Shown: positions 16,895 to 25,844, numbered from the stretch's first letter. The stretch is 64,000 nt of DNA from Sphingobacteriales bacterium 44-61 (GCA_001898405.1 MKTW01000012.1:310001-374000), one strand, 5' to 3'. Translations and numbers: made by a program. Notes: a model not told the origin generated them from the sequence alone.

Positions 16895-18177
16895 ATCACT
16901 TCTGCTACAAGGAACACGCTCCCGCACACCAGCACCAGGTCATTTTCTTTTGCTTTTGCCATTGCTTCTTTCAGTGCAGTGTTCACGTCCGGATAGGTTT
17001 TTCCCTTCAAACCGGCCGCGGCTGCCTGTTGTTGCAGCTCTTTTGCATCCAAAGCGCGGGGAATGGCTGCCTGTGTAAAATAATACTGTGCAGAAGAGGG
17101 GAGCAGTGCCAGCACTTTATCGATCGCTTTATCTTTTACCATTCCCAACACAATATGCAGCTCATAATAATCGGCCAGCTCAAGCTGCTCAACCACTTGT
17201 TGCATGCCTGCTTCATTATGTGCCACATCCAGTATCACAGGAGGATGCTGATGAATAAGCTCCCAACGGCCATGCAGCCCGGTCAGTTTTTTAACCTGGC
17301 GCAAGGCTGATTGAATAGCAGTTTCCTCTATTTCCCAGCCTTTTTCCTGCAACACAGCACAGGCTTCCAACGCAGTAAGCAGGTTTTTGGTTTGGTATAA
17401 ACCAGCCAGATCGAGATGATAAAGCAGGCGATCGGTCCGGTGCTTTTCTGCAACCTGTACCACCAGCTCATGTTTTTCCCATTTCCAGTCTGTTGCCTGC
17501 CTCCTTTGTGATGCGATGGTAAGCGGAGCATTTTTTTGACGTGCAACGGTTTCAAATACCGGAGCTGTTTCTTCTGTCACTTCTCCGACCACAGTGGGAA
17601 TACCCTGCTTAATGATACCTGCTTTTTCTCCTGCTATTTTTTGAAGCGTATCGCCCAGCAGGTTCATATGGTCCCAACCAATATTGGTGATCACAGACAG
17701 CTCAGGTGTAAGGATATTGGTACTGTCGAGCCGGCCACCAAGCCCGGTTTCAATCACAGCTATATCTACGCCCTCCTGTGCAAAATATTCAAAAGCCATG
17801 GCTACTGATATTTCAAAAAAACTGGGATCGATCTCTTCAATCACCGGCTTGATCTTTTCGGTAAAATCAACCACAAATTCTTTCGGCACCATTTGGCCAT
17901 TGATCTTTATCCTTTCGCGGAAATCTTTTAAATGAGGAGAAGTGTGCAAGCCGGTTGTATATCCCGCGGTTTGCAGAACGGATGCCAGCATATGACTTGT
18001 TGAACCTTTGCCATTGGTGCCGGCGATATGTATGCTTTTAAATTGCTGATGTGGATTGCCAAGGAATTCGCAAAGGCGGATGATATTGGTCAGATCGTCT
18101 TTATATGCAGCAGCGCCTAAGCGGCTGAACATAGGCAGACGGGTAAAAAGATAATCAATTGTCTGTTCGTAGCTCAT
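16891..18177 (-). CDS. folC: Bifunctional folylpolyglutamate synthase / dihydrofolate synthase
   Basis: A 428-residue ligase. The start is the ATG at 18177 (MSYEQTIDYL), with AAAGGA just ahead, rather than the TTG 12 bp upstream. Motifs in order: the P-loop GTNGKGST at 53-60, TSPHLKDFRERI, the FFEISVAMAFEYFA helix, ETGLGGRLDSTN, SVITNIGWDHM, EKAGIIK, and HGRWE. These are the Mur-ligase-like features of FolC, which adds glutamate to dihydropteroate and to folates with ATP. It is preceded by the TonB-like gene on the same strand, with a hairpin between them that probably separates the two messages. Confidence 0.95.
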   Translation of the reverse strand: MSYEQTIDYLFTRLPMFSRLGAAAYKDDLTNIIRLCEFLGNPHQQFKSIHIAGTNGKGSTSHMLASVLQTAGYTTGLHTSPHLKDFRERIKINGQMVPKEFVVDFTEKIKPVIEEIDPSFFEISVAMAFEYFAQEGVDIAVIETGLGGRLDSTNILTPELSVITNIGWDHMNLLGDTLQKIAGEKAGIIKQGIPTVVGEVTEETAPVFETVARQKNAPLTIASQRRQATDWKWEKHELVVQVAEKHRTDRLLYHLDLAGLYQTKNLLTALEACAVLQEKGWEIEETAIQSALRQVKKLTGLHGRWELIHQHPPVILDVAHNEAGMQQVVEQLELADYYELHIVLGMVKDKAIDKVLALLPSSAQYYFTQAAIPRALDAKELQQQAAAAGLKGKTYPDVNTALKEAMAKAKENDLVLVCGSVFLVAEVI

Positions 18178-18198
18178 ATATCCTTTCAAAATAAAAAT

Positions 18199-18216
18199 GC
18201 TTTCATGAATGAAAGC
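18199..18216 (-). terminator. Hairpin between the TonB-like gene and folC
   Basis: GCTTTCAT and ATGAAAGC pair across two bases; on the minus strand it is followed by ATTTTTATTTT. It probably terminates the TonB-like transcript just before folC. Confidence 0.55.
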
Positions 18217-18251
18217 AAAATTAGCGAGAAAGTATAGTTTATCTGGTCGGT

Positions 18252-19136
18252 TTATCCTCCCAACAGGAAATTGAATTGGTAAACCACGATGGATTCTTCT
18301 GCAGTTTTATTAAAACGGTTTCTTCTCAGCCAGTCTTTGATAATGGAAATGGCTTCGCCATTAGTGATAGTAGACCCTTGCATCCAATTGAGATAAGTGC
18401 CTACTCCGTCGGGAGATACTCTTATCTGTGCCAGCACTTTTCCTCTGAGATTCTCACCGGCATCCATGGGTTTGGGACTGATCACAGTTCGGCTGCCGCT
18501 TATCCGCAAAGGCCCGTTGCCACGCCCACTGCCGGAACCGTTTCCACCACCAGAACCAGTGCCACTGCCGCCACCGGAACCACTTCCGTTACCAACACCC
18601 GAACCTGTGCCGCTGCCACCGGCCCTGTCGTAGGTCGTAGCCACACCGCCACCGCTTCCGGAACCGGTGGTGGTTTTACCCAGCACTGCTTTAGGAACAG
18701 GTTTGGGTTGTGGAGGAGGGGGATTTGGCTTAGGTTCAGCTTTTACCGGCGATTTGTTCTCATTTATTTTCGTTGCCTTAGGCTTGGGATTATCGGGTTT
18801 AAGGATAGCGGGTGCCACTTTTTCTGTCGGGTCTTCTTCAATATCCTTCGCATCTTCCTGTGTGCCGGGTTGGGGAGGCGTTTGAGGCGCTGTGCCTGCC
18901 GGGCCCGAAGCTTCTACGGGATTGCCGCCACCTCCGCCACCACCTAATTGCTTGGCAGGGGGTATTTCCTCCTCTGGAATATTCAATTCCACCATGATCC
19001 CCTGGTCAGGAGGCATGGGTATAATGGCGGGTATCGTCCATGACCACAGGAACATGACCAGCAGCAACAGACCTGCAAAGCCGAGCGTGATCATGATAGC
19101 CCGTGAATTCTTTTTTGCTTCAAAAGAGGCAGACAT
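18252..19136 (-). CDS. TonB-like energy transducer with Pro-rich and Gly/Ser-rich linkers
   Basis: A 294-residue protein if started at ATG 19136; the ATG at 19154 is less likely since a -7 box ends only two bases before it. One N-terminal membrane anchor (about 13-36) is followed by an acidic segment, a Gly run, a Pro/Lys-rich stretch (PKPNPPPPQPKPVPKAV) and about 45 residues made of Gly, Ser, Thr and Asn. The C-terminal 75 residues (VLAQIRVSPDGVG, then IIKDWLRRNRFNKT) resemble a short TonB C-terminal domain. It would link the inner membrane proton-motive system to an outer-membrane partner. No ExbB or ExbD gene is nearby, and the Gly/Ser linker replaces the more usual Pro/Lys span. Confidence 0.75.
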   Translation of the reverse strand: MSASFEAKKNSRAIMITLGFAGLLLLVMFLWSWTIPAIIPMPPDQGIMVELNIPEEEIPPAKQLGGGGGGGNPVEASGPAGTAPQTPPQPGTQEDAKDIEEDPTEKVAPAILKPDNPKPKATKINENKSPVKAEPKPNPPPPQPKPVPKAVLGKTTTGSGSGGGVATTYDRAGGSGTGSGVGNGSGSGGGSGTGSGGGNGSGSGRGNGPLRISGSRTVISPKPMDAGENLRGKVLAQIRVSPDGVGTYLNWMQGSTITNGEAISIIKDWLRRNRFNKTAEESIVVYQFNFLLGG

Positions 19137-19155
19137 ACTGTAAACGTTATTCATA

Positions 19156-19163
19156 CAAATGTA
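19156..19163 (-). promoter_or_regulatory. -7 promoter element of the TonB-like gene
   Basis: On the minus strand this reads TACATTTG, an exact TAnnTTTG match. It places transcription start near 19150 and supports translation from 19136. Confidence 0.6.
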
Positions 19164-19311
19164 CAGGTTGATGACCCGGCATAAAAGCCGTTATTGTTCA
19201 CACCTGTTATTAACGTACAAGGACTGTGCAACTTGTCCCGGAGGCTGGCTATAAAATGTTAAATTCCTGACGGCCTGGATAATGAAAAAGACATTCCATC
19301 CGCAATTTTCT

Positions 19312-19341
19312 TTTGATTTATACCCAGGCAGGCTATTTTCG
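19312..19341 (+). promoter_or_regulatory. Promoter of the DUF2846 gene
   Basis: TTTG at 19312-19315 and TATTTTCG at 19334-19341 are 18 bp apart, the normal Bacteroidetes -33/-7 spacing; the -7 box has one mismatch. Transcription would start about 15 bases before the ATG at 19361. Confidence 0.55.
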
Positions 19342-19360
19342 GCCCTCAAACAACCATATA

Positions 19361-19822
19361 ATGAAAAAAATTATCCTCTTATCTTTTGTTATTTCAGCAC
19401 TTGCGGCCAGTCCTGCTGCTTACAGTCGTACCATTCCCGCTAACTTAACCAACGACACTACCTATATCTATATTTACCGTACCGGCCAGTTTAATGGAGC
19501 AGCTGCCAACTGGGCCATTTTCCTGGATGGTGAAAAGAAATGCAAACTGAGCAATAACCGCTTTATGCGCCTGGCCGTTACACCCGGCAAACATACCGTG
19601 AACGCCAAAATAGGAGGAGCTTCCTTATTCAAGAAAGAGACAGAAGTGGAAATAGAAGCAGAAGCCGGCGGCAGTTACTATGTAGCCTGCAACGTAAAAC
19701 AAAGCATTACCCGCGCCCGTCTTGAACTGATCGAAGTGACGAGGAGTACGGCTAACAAGCAGATGGAAAAACTGATGCTGGACAATTGCCAGGAAAAGAT
19801 CGATGAAACGGAAGAGAAATAA
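19361..19822 (+). CDS. DUF2846-like secreted protein
   Basis: The start is the ATG at 19361, where a signal peptide begins (KKIILLSFVISALAASPAAYS); the in-frame codon at 19313 lies inside the promoter. The 153-residue product has the DUF2846 pattern: YIYIYRTGQFNGAAANWAIFLDGEKKCKL, FMRLAVTPGKHTVNAK, and GGSYYVACNVKQSITRARLELI. This is a small beta-sandwich found in exported proteins of many Gram-negatives; its role is unknown. It stands alone between two minus-strand genes. Confidence 0.83.
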   Translation: MKKIILLSFVISALAASPAAYSRTIPANLTNDTTYIYIYRTGQFNGAAANWAIFLDGEKKCKLSNNRFMRLAVTPGKHTVNAKIGGASLFKKETEVEIEAEAGGSYYVACNVKQSITRARLELIEVTRSTANKQMEKLMLDNCQEKIDETEEK

Positions 19823-19825
19823 TGA

Positions 19826-20716
19826 TCAGGATTTATTGGCGATCACTAATCCTGCGAGCACGATCAGCATACTGATGATATGAATAATACTGAATTGTTC
19901 ATGTAAAATGATCACCGCTTCCAGGCTGCTGAAGACAGGGATCAGGTTGCCGAATAAAGCAGTGCGTCCTGCTCCGAGTATCCGGATACTTTTATTCCAG
20001 ATAAGAAAGCTGATGATGGATGCTCCGAGCCCAAGATAGAGGATAACGCCTGCCAGGGATAAATTCCAGGTCACATGCTTGTCTGCACTCATTTCAAAAA
20101 GAAAGACCGGAAGGAGCAATAATGTTCCCAGTAAAAAAGAACTGAACAGCAGGTTGAGCGGCGAAATAACCGGCGGCCTTTTCTTTACCAGAATAGTATA
20201 CACCGCAAAAGAAAGGGCTGCCAGCAATACCCATGCATCGCCTTCGGAAAAATGCAGGTTGAGCAGGTTTTGAAGATTGCCCTTCGATAATAATACCAGG
20301 ATGCCTACGATACAGATCAGCATGCCGCTTATTTTGGCTACTCCCAGTTTTTCTTTTAAAAAAATGCGTGCAAGTATATTGGCAAAAACAGGGGAGGAAG
20401 TAGTGCCGATCAAAGCCAGGTTGATAGCCGAGGTATAATGCCCTGCGATATAAACGAGCGTATTGAACAATGAAATACCTGTAAGTGAGATCCAGAAAAG
20501 ATAGGGCAGGTGTTTTTTCAACTGCGGCCATTCTGCAATGCAGGTCTTTAATGCAAAGGGAAATAATAAGATCGTAGCCGTACCCCAACGGTAAAATGCA
20601 AGCTGAACAGGAGTGATCTCTTTATGAACGCCCCTCGCAACAATAAAATTACCTGACCATATCAGGGTGGCCAGAACAGCAAGCGCAATGCCCTGCAGGT
20701 TGTTTTTTTTTTTCAA
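19826..20716 (-). CDS. EamA-family drug/metabolite transporter
   Basis: Two EamA repeats of five helices each make a ten-helix protein of about 296 residues. The first repeat opens with LAVLATLIWSGNFIVARGV, the second with GDAWVLLAALSFAVYTILVKK; both are typical. No ATG fits. The best start is TTG at 20716, ten bases after the upstream radical SAM stop codon; a longer frame to 20752 would overlap that gene. The second to fifth codons contain a run of 11 A, which could be prone to slippage. Such carriers export amino acids, nucleotides or other metabolites; the substrate cannot be predicted. Confidence 0.88.
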   Translation of the reverse strand: MKKKNNLQGIALAVLATLIWSGNFIVARGVHKEITPVQLAFYRWGTATILLFPFALKTCIAEWPQLKKHLPYLFWISLTGISLFNTLVYIAGHYTSAINLALIGTTSSPVFANILARIFLKEKLGVAKISGMLICIVGILVLLSKGNLQNLLNLHFSEGDAWVLLAALSFAVYTILVKKRPPVISPLNLLFSSFLLGTLLLLPVFLFEMSADKHVTWNLSLAGVILYLGLGASIISFLIWNKSIRILGAGRTALFGNLIPVFSSLEAVIILHEQFSIIHIISMLIVLAGLVIANKS

Positions 20717-20726
20717 TGTATTCCGG

Positions 20727-22031
20727 TCAATGATGTGCAAAATCCAGGTCAAACCTTCCCTTAATACGTTCTATCGGCGGGTTGAAATAACCATACCGCA
20801 GGTCAGGGAATTCTTCCTTCAGTATTTCCTGCAATTGTTTTACGCCCATGCATTCTCCTGTGTCGCCTACACCTATTTTGCCTAAATACCAGTCGGGATC
20901 GATGTTGAAATTACGCCACTGGATCATCTTCAGCCCTGTTTCCTTTATTAGTTTGCGCAGCGCTTCATATTCAGCAATACTGTCTGTCATGCCCGGGAAA
21001 ACAAAATAGTTGATCGATGTCCATCCCCCAAAGCTGTTCACTATTTTCAGGCTCTCAATAATATCATCGAAATCGTAATTGTTGGGCCTGTAATAAGGCA
21101 TGTATATTTCACGCCTGGCTGAGTTGGTGCTCACCCTGATGGAGTCAAGGCCGGCTTCACAAAGCTGTTTTACTGCATCAGGTTTGGAACCATTGGTATT
21201 GATATTAATGCTTCCTTTTGTTGTGTGTTTGCGTATTTCAATGATCGCTTCGCGGATGGTTTCCCACATCAGCAGCGGCTCACCTTCGCAACCCTGGCCA
21301 AAACTTACAATAGGATAGGGCGCCTGCTCCAGGTGGGGCACGGTATATTCTACAATTTCTTCAGCAGTAGGCTTAAAGCGCAACCTGTCTTGTGTGGACA
21401 CGATCGGTTCTTCATCCGGCTGCAATGAAATGCAACCTACGCAATTCGCATTGCAGGCCGGCGATGCAGGTATGGGGCATTCCCAGCGGCCCAAAAAATA
21501 GTTCCGGGCAGCAGGGCAGTGATAAGTCAGTGCACAATTATTGGCGATATGGTTCACCAAACGGTTATGCGGATAAGCTTTTAATAAACTTTCTACACCC
21601 GATTCAACTTTTGACTGATCATAGCCGGCACAATCCTGGCGGATATCCGGTTCGATGCGGGTGGCGGGTACATAAAACTTGTTGTTATACCATCCTGCTG
21701 CAGTGTAACAAAACAATGGGAGGGTAGGAGCATCAGGCGCCGTTTCATAGGCGGCAAGATAAAACCCTGTATGTGCAGGAGGAATAAAAGCTGCAACGGC
21801 CCATCCTTTTTCGCAAAGCCGCATTTCCCCGGTGTTCACATCAATGCCGATACCACGGCGGCCCGGCAATTCATACAAAGAACCGCCATCAGGAAGTTCT
21901 ATCCATTCATCATCAGGGATTTCCAGTGCATCCCATCCGCTACGGCCGGTTACATAGAGCGACTGGTCTTCAAAGATGTTTCCTTTACCGTCCGAATAAA
22001 GGATATAGGGTGAATGGGAAAAAGATGTCAT
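20727..22031 (-). CDS. Radical SAM protein
   Basis: A 434-residue protein. The cluster motif is CNANCVGC with C193, C197 and C200, which ligate the 4Fe-4S cluster that cleaves S-adenosylmethionine. Further radical SAM features follow: FGQGCEGEPLLMWETI (the GGE-like motif), SININTNGSKPDAVKQL, and the barrel strand DSIRVSTNSARREIY. Residues 1-190 form an extra N-terminal domain with several Trp and Tyr and the CGHCP-like stretch AYHCPAARNYF absent of a second cluster motif. The substrate is not evident. The downstream transporter follows after ten bases, so an exported or imported metabolite could connect the two. Confidence 0.9.
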   Translation of the reverse strand: MTSFSHSPYILYSDGKGNIFEDQSLYVTGRSGWDALEIPDDEWIELPDGGSLYELPGRRGIGIDVNTGEMRLCEKGWAVAAFIPPAHTGFYLAAYETAPDAPTLPLFCYTAAGWYNNKFYVPATRIEPDIRQDCAGYDQSKVESGVESLLKAYPHNRLVNHIANNCALTYHCPAARNYFLGRWECPIPASPACNANCVGCISLQPDEEPIVSTQDRLRFKPTAEEIVEYTVPHLEQAPYPIVSFGQGCEGEPLLMWETIREAIIEIRKHTTKGSININTNGSKPDAVKQLCEAGLDSIRVSTNSARREIYMPYYRPNNYDFDDIIESLKIVNSFGGWTSINYFVFPGMTDSIAEYEALRKLIKETGLKMIQWRNFNIDPDWYLGKIGVGDTGECMGVKQLQEILKEEFPDLRYGYFNPPIERIKGRFDLDFAHH

Positions 22032-22040
22032 AGTCTTTGT

Positions 22041-22589
22041 TTAGTGCAACTGCTCCCTGCAAAAGTCGTTAAATTCTTTTTCATTCAGTTGCGCTGATGA
22101 ATCGATGATCTCCGATTGCAGTATTTTATTGTTTTTAAAATCAATGGTAAGCAAACCGTCTTTAAGTATGAGATTGTTAAGCTCATCCCATTGGATCTTT
22201 CTTTGTGGAAAGGACGGATACAGGATCACTTCTTTATCGATACTGACCTTTAGCTGGCGTTGTGATACCTGGAAAAGCAATGCCAGCACCACGTTGATAA
22301 AAGCTGCCCACCAATTGCCCAGGGCAATCCAGGTAATAGTGATAAGCAAAAGGCAAAGGTCCCGGTATGGCTTTCCTGCATTCTTTTTAACAGACCGCAG
22401 ATAAAAATCAACGCCTAATGCTGCTGCGCAAAGAACAGCTCCTGCAAGAGCTTCATAGCGAACATTTCTTTCTGCTGAGTTAAAGAAGAAGAGAACGAAT
22501 ACGGCAATATTGAGCAGGATGATGAACAGGGCCATACGGTCGTACTGCCTTGCCTTATCATTTTTTAACACTACTTCAAATTTTGCCAT
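22041..22589 (-). CDS. Small membrane protein with PH-like C-terminal domain, function unknown
   Basis: A 182-residue protein with four predicted helices in residues 18-105 arranged as two hairpins (FIILLNIAVFVLFFF, GAVLCAAALGVDFYL, LCLLLITITWIALG, AAFINVVLALLFQV). The C-terminal 75 residues (VSIDKEVILYPSFPQRKIQWDELNN and on) resemble the bacterial PH-like fold seen at the end of similar proteins. The family name is not recognised. It is four bases from the agmatinase-like gene and 9 from the radical SAM gene, so all three are likely one transcript. Confidence 0.78.
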   Translation of the reverse strand: MAKFEVVLKNDKARQYDRMALFIILLNIAVFVLFFFNSAERNVRYEALAGAVLCAAALGVDFYLRSVKKNAGKPYRDLCLLLITITWIALGNWWAAFINVVLALLFQVSQRQLKVSIDKEVILYPSFPQRKIQWDELNNLILKDGLLTIDFKNNKILQSEIIDSSAQLNEKEFNDFCREQLH

Positions 22590-22592
22590 CTG

Positions 22593-23639
22593 TTATTTAC
22601 AGTTACTAGCTACCAATAAATTGCACAGTTTGAATAATACACGGGCCCCTACATTCGCATTCCAATCCGTGTCACTGATACCCACTTCTGTTAAATCAAA
22701 TCCAATGATAGTACGCCCGCTTTCAATCACTTTGCGGAATAGATAAAATACCTCTTCTGTTTCAAATCCACCAGGTACCGGTGTACCTGTGTGTGGGCAA
22801 AGTTTACGATCGAGCCCATCAATATCAAAACTAATGAATACTTTTTGTGGCAATTTACTGACGATCTCTTCTGCTATTTGTTTCCAGTTCTCTCCTTCGT
22901 ACTGGCGGTATTTAATATCCCTGTCAAAATAAGTGGTGATGCGGCCATTGTTTTGCTTAAGATATTCCCATTCATCGCCACCATAATCGCGTACGCCCAC
23001 CTGTACCAGTTTACTAAGCTGTGGGATCTCTGCAAGCGCATTATACATGATGCTGGCATGAGAGTAGGTGAATCCTTCATATGCTACGCGCAGATCGCAA
23101 TGTGCATCTACCTGGAGTATCCCGAAATTATCATGCTTTTCTGCAATGGATTTGAAATAGCCGAGAGATACGCTGTGGTCGCCACCGAGTATGCCTACCA
23201 GCTTGCCTTTATTCAGCAACACCTTGGTTTGATCATATACCCATTGCTTCAGGAATTCACCGCCTTCATTCACTTCCTTGATCGTCTTGCTCATGAACTG
23301 ATTGGCGGAAACTTCTTCCCCACGTGAAATATAATCGATATATAATTCTGCTTCTTTGCGCAGGTAATCGCTTTTCATCAACAGCTTCCTGTCTACCGGG
23401 CGCATATAGTACCCTTGTTTCCATCCTTCAGGAACTTCGGAATCGAAAAGATCTACCTGTAAGGCTGCTTTAAAGATCGCTTCGGGTGCTCTTGCTGTAC
23501 CGGCACCATAACTAACTGTTACTTCCCAGGGAACAGGTACGATCACCAGTTTCGCATCGTCTTCAGATGTGGGAAGCCCGAAAATATTATTGTTGGGATT
23601 ACTGACACTGTTGGGGTCGTAATTAGCTAGATCTACCAT
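22593..23639 (-). CDS. Agmatinase/arginase-family ureohydrolase
   Basis: A 348-residue enzyme with the full set of six manganese ligands: H155 in GGDHS, D178, H180 and D182 in DAHCDLR, and D272 and D274 in SFDIDGLD. The N-terminal part (VIVPVPWEVTVSYGAGTARAP) is like agmatinases rather than arginases of animal type. It hydrolyses a guanidino compound to urea; agmatine is the likely substrate because agmatine deiminase and N-carbamoylputrescine amidase genes follow upstream on the same strand. If so the cell has two routes from agmatine to putrescine. Formimidoylglutamase is an alternative activity. Confidence 0.88.
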   Translation of the reverse strand: MVDLANYDPNSVSNPNNNIFGLPTSEDDAKLVIVPVPWEVTVSYGAGTARAPEAIFKAALQVDLFDSEVPEGWKQGYYMRPVDRKLLMKSDYLRKEAELYIDYISRGEEVSANQFMSKTIKEVNEGGEFLKQWVYDQTKVLLNKGKLVGILGGDHSVSLGYFKSIAEKHDNFGILQVDAHCDLRVAYEGFTYSHASIMYNALAEIPQLSKLVQVGVRDYGGDEWEYLKQNNGRITTYFDRDIKYRQYEGENWKQIAEEIVSKLPQKVFISFDIDGLDRKLCPHTGTPVPGGFETEEVFYLFRKVIESGRTIIGFDLTEVGISDTDWNANVGARVLFKLCNLLVASNCK

Positions 23640-23742
23640 TTTCTTGTATTGAAAAAACGGTGCAAGTTACAACTAAGAGTTGAAAGAGAAAAAGAGTGTG
23701 CAGAAAGAGATATAATCATTTAAATGACTGATTCTTATCTGT

Positions 23743-24810
23743 TTAAAGAGGCTCCTGCTGGCTCAGGCAGTGAAAGCTCCCCAATCCCCAGATGATCTCT
23801 GTTGAATCGATCCCTACCACTTCCCGGTCAGGGAAGCAGCTTTGGATGATCTGAAGGGCCTTATCATCTTTATCACAACGGTAAGTTGGTACGATAACGG
23901 ACTTATTGGCGATATAGAAATTGGCATAGGAAGCAGGCAGCCGTTGATCTTCCCAGATCACGGCATCAGGCATGGGCAGTTCTACGATATTGAGTTGTTT
24001 GGTATTGAGCAGCCGCATTTCTTTTAGCTGCTTCAAGTTGTGCTGCAGCAAAGCATAGTTCTCGTCCTGTTTGTTTTCTTCCACTACGGTGAGCACAGTA
24101 TCGGCGTTCACAAAACGGATCGTATCGTCAATATGACCATCCGTATCATCACCTACAATACCTTCATCTACCCACAACACCTGCTCCACTCCGTAATAGT
24201 CGCGCAGGTATTCTTCGATCTGGCATTGGTTAAGATGCGGGTTGCGGTTTGGATTGAGCAGGCAGGCAGTGGAAGTAAGCAAAGCGCCTTTACCGTTGAA
24301 CTCAACTGAACCGCCTTCCATTACAATGCCGGGATGGAATACAGGCAGGTTGAAATGTTTTCCGATCAGTGTTGGTATCACATCATCGAGATCATAAGGA
24401 GGATACTTATCTCCCCAGGCATTATAACCCCAATCCACAATGGCTTTCCCTTTTCCAGCCATTTCATTTACCAGGAAAGCTGGTCCATGGTCCCTGCACC
24501 AGGCATCATTGGTAGGATGGAAATAGAACTCCACTTTTGTAAGGTCCACATTCGCTTGCTGAAGATGAGTAAGCGCAAATTGCTTCATCGCTTCATCGGC
24601 CACATTGATCCGTACCAGTTCCCCACGGGTCAATTCTTTGATAAAAGCAGCGTAATAAGGATAGATCGCATTGATCTTTCCCGGCCAGCTTGCTTCTTTA
24701 TGCGGCCAGCTTAGCCAGGTGGCCAGGTGCTTTTCAAACTCAGCAGGGAAATAGTAGCCGAGTTCATGCGGCGTGGAGAGATTATTAGGATTTTGCGAAA
24801 GTGTGCTCAC
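23743..24810 (-). CDS. aguA: Agmatine deiminase
   Basis: A 355-residue enzyme of the peptidyl-arginine-deiminase-like fold: ATWLSWPHKEASWPG near the N-terminus, the NDAWCRDHGPAFLV motif with substrate-binding Asp, GSVEFNGKGALLTS, the catalytic GDDTDGHIDDTIRFV with the essential His, and catalytic C348 in GLGSFHCLSQQEP. It converts agmatine to N-carbamoylputrescine and ammonia. The amidase gene that handles the product lies 45 bp upstream of it on the same strand, so the two probably form one pathway unit. Confidence 0.95.
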   Translation of the reverse strand: MSTLSQNPNNLSTPHELGYYFPAEFEKHLATWLSWPHKEASWPGKINAIYPYYAAFIKELTRGELVRINVADEAMKQFALTHLQQANVDLTKVEFYFHPTNDAWCRDHGPAFLVNEMAGKGKAIVDWGYNAWGDKYPPYDLDDVIPTLIGKHFNLPVFHPGIVMEGGSVEFNGKGALLTSTACLLNPNRNPHLNQCQIEEYLRDYYGVEQVLWVDEGIVGDDTDGHIDDTIRFVNADTVLTVVEENKQDENYALLQHNLKQLKEMRLLNTKQLNIVELPMPDAVIWEDQRLPASYANFYIANKSVIVPTYRCDKDDKALQIIQSCFPDREVVGIDSTEIIWGLGSFHCLSQQEPL

Positions 24811-24855
24811 TGTAATGATGTTTATGGCTTACCTGATAAGTTAAGTTCATCAGCA

Positions 24856-25731
24856 TCAATCTTCGTCAATATAACGCTTGGTGATGGGCTGATAAGAATC
24901 AATCCTCCTGTCGCGCAGGAAGGGCCAATGTGTCCTGTATTTGTCGGAAAGGCTCAGGTCGAGCTCTTCCACATGCACTTCCTCCTGGTCATGCGAAGCC
25001 TTGTAAACGATGGAGCCAAAAGGATTGGATACAAATGATCCTCCCCAGAATTTCATAGCACCGTCTTGTTCAAGACCGACACGATTCACACTTACAACAT
25101 GCAGGCCATTGGCAACAGAGTGGCTGCGCTGAATGGTTTGCCAGGCATTATATTGCTCTGTATTTGTTTTTTCGTCCTGCGAAGTGGCCCAGCCAATAGC
25201 AGTTGGATAGAACAATACCTGGGCGCCCATCAACGAGGTAATGCGCGCTCCTTCCGGGTACCACTGATCCCAGCAGATCAATACACCGATGGTCGCAAAT
25301 TTTGTTTTGAACACTTTATAGCCGAGATCTCCCGGAGTGAAATAGAATTTCTCGTAGTAAGCCGGATCATCCGGGATATGCATTTTGCGGTACTTGCCAA
25401 GATAAGCGCCGTCTGCATCCAGTATTGCCGTGGTGTTGTGGTATAATCCTTCTGTCCTTTTTTCAAACAGCGAAGCAATGATCACCACACCCAGTTCTTT
25501 GGCGAGTTTGCTGAGCGCATCAGTAGAAGGGCCGGGAATGGGTTCGGCAAGCTTGAAGTTGTCATAATCTTCCACATCACAGAAATAAAGGGAAGTAAAC
25601 AGTTCCTGCAAACAAACGATCTGCGCACCTTTAGCGGCAGCTTCTTTTACCTTATCCATTGCCTTTTGCAGGTTAGCTGCTTTATCGGCAGAGCAGCTCA
25701 TCTGAACGAGGCCAACTTTTACTTTTGACAT
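24856..25731 (-). CDS. aguB: N-carbamoylputrescine amidase
   Basis: A 291-residue nitrilase-superfamily enzyme with the catalytic triad E43 (CLQELFTSLYF), K116 (YRKMHIPDD) and C153 (ICWDQWYPEGAR). Residues about 170-190 (ALGWATSQDEKTNTEQYNAW-like segment) and the C-terminal SVNRVGLE match amidases of the AguB branch. It hydrolyses N-carbamoylputrescine to putrescine, CO2 and ammonia. With aguA immediately downstream this makes a complete agmatine-to-putrescine route. A -7 box lies 18 bp before its start codon. Confidence 0.95.
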   Translation of the reverse strand: MSKVKVGLVQMSCSADKAANLQKAMDKVKEAAAKGAQIVCLQELFTSLYFCDVEDYDNFKLAEPIPGPSTDALSKLAKELGVVIIASLFEKRTEGLYHNTTAILDADGAYLGKYRKMHIPDDPAYYEKFYFTPGDLGYKVFKTKFATIGVLICWDQWYPEGARITSLMGAQVLFYPTAIGWATSQDEKTNTEQYNAWQTIQRSHSVANGLHVVSVNRVGLEQDGAMKFWGGSFVSNPFGSIVYKASHDQEEVHVEELDLSLSDKYRTHWPFLRDRRIDSYQPITKRYIDED

Positions 25732-25748
25732 GCTAAAAAATTAATGTA

Positions 25749-25756
25749 CAAAATTA
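25749..25756 (-). promoter_or_regulatory. -7 promoter element of aguB
   Basis: The minus strand reads TAATTTTG, an exact TAnnTTTG match 18 bp upstream of the aguB start. It would drive aguB, then aguA. Confidence 0.6.
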
Positions 25757-25844
25757 CGAATTTCTGACAGGAAAATACTTTGAGAAATGCTTATGCTTAT
25801 GAAGCCGCGGTTAAATTATTAAGCAAACCGGAAGAGCCGGAGAA

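Noticed and set aside
18276-18947. 223-residue plus-strand frame opposite the TonB-like gene
   Set aside because: Long frame due to the Gly/Ser/Pro-rich repeat DNA on the other strand; no own start signals and no recognisable fold.
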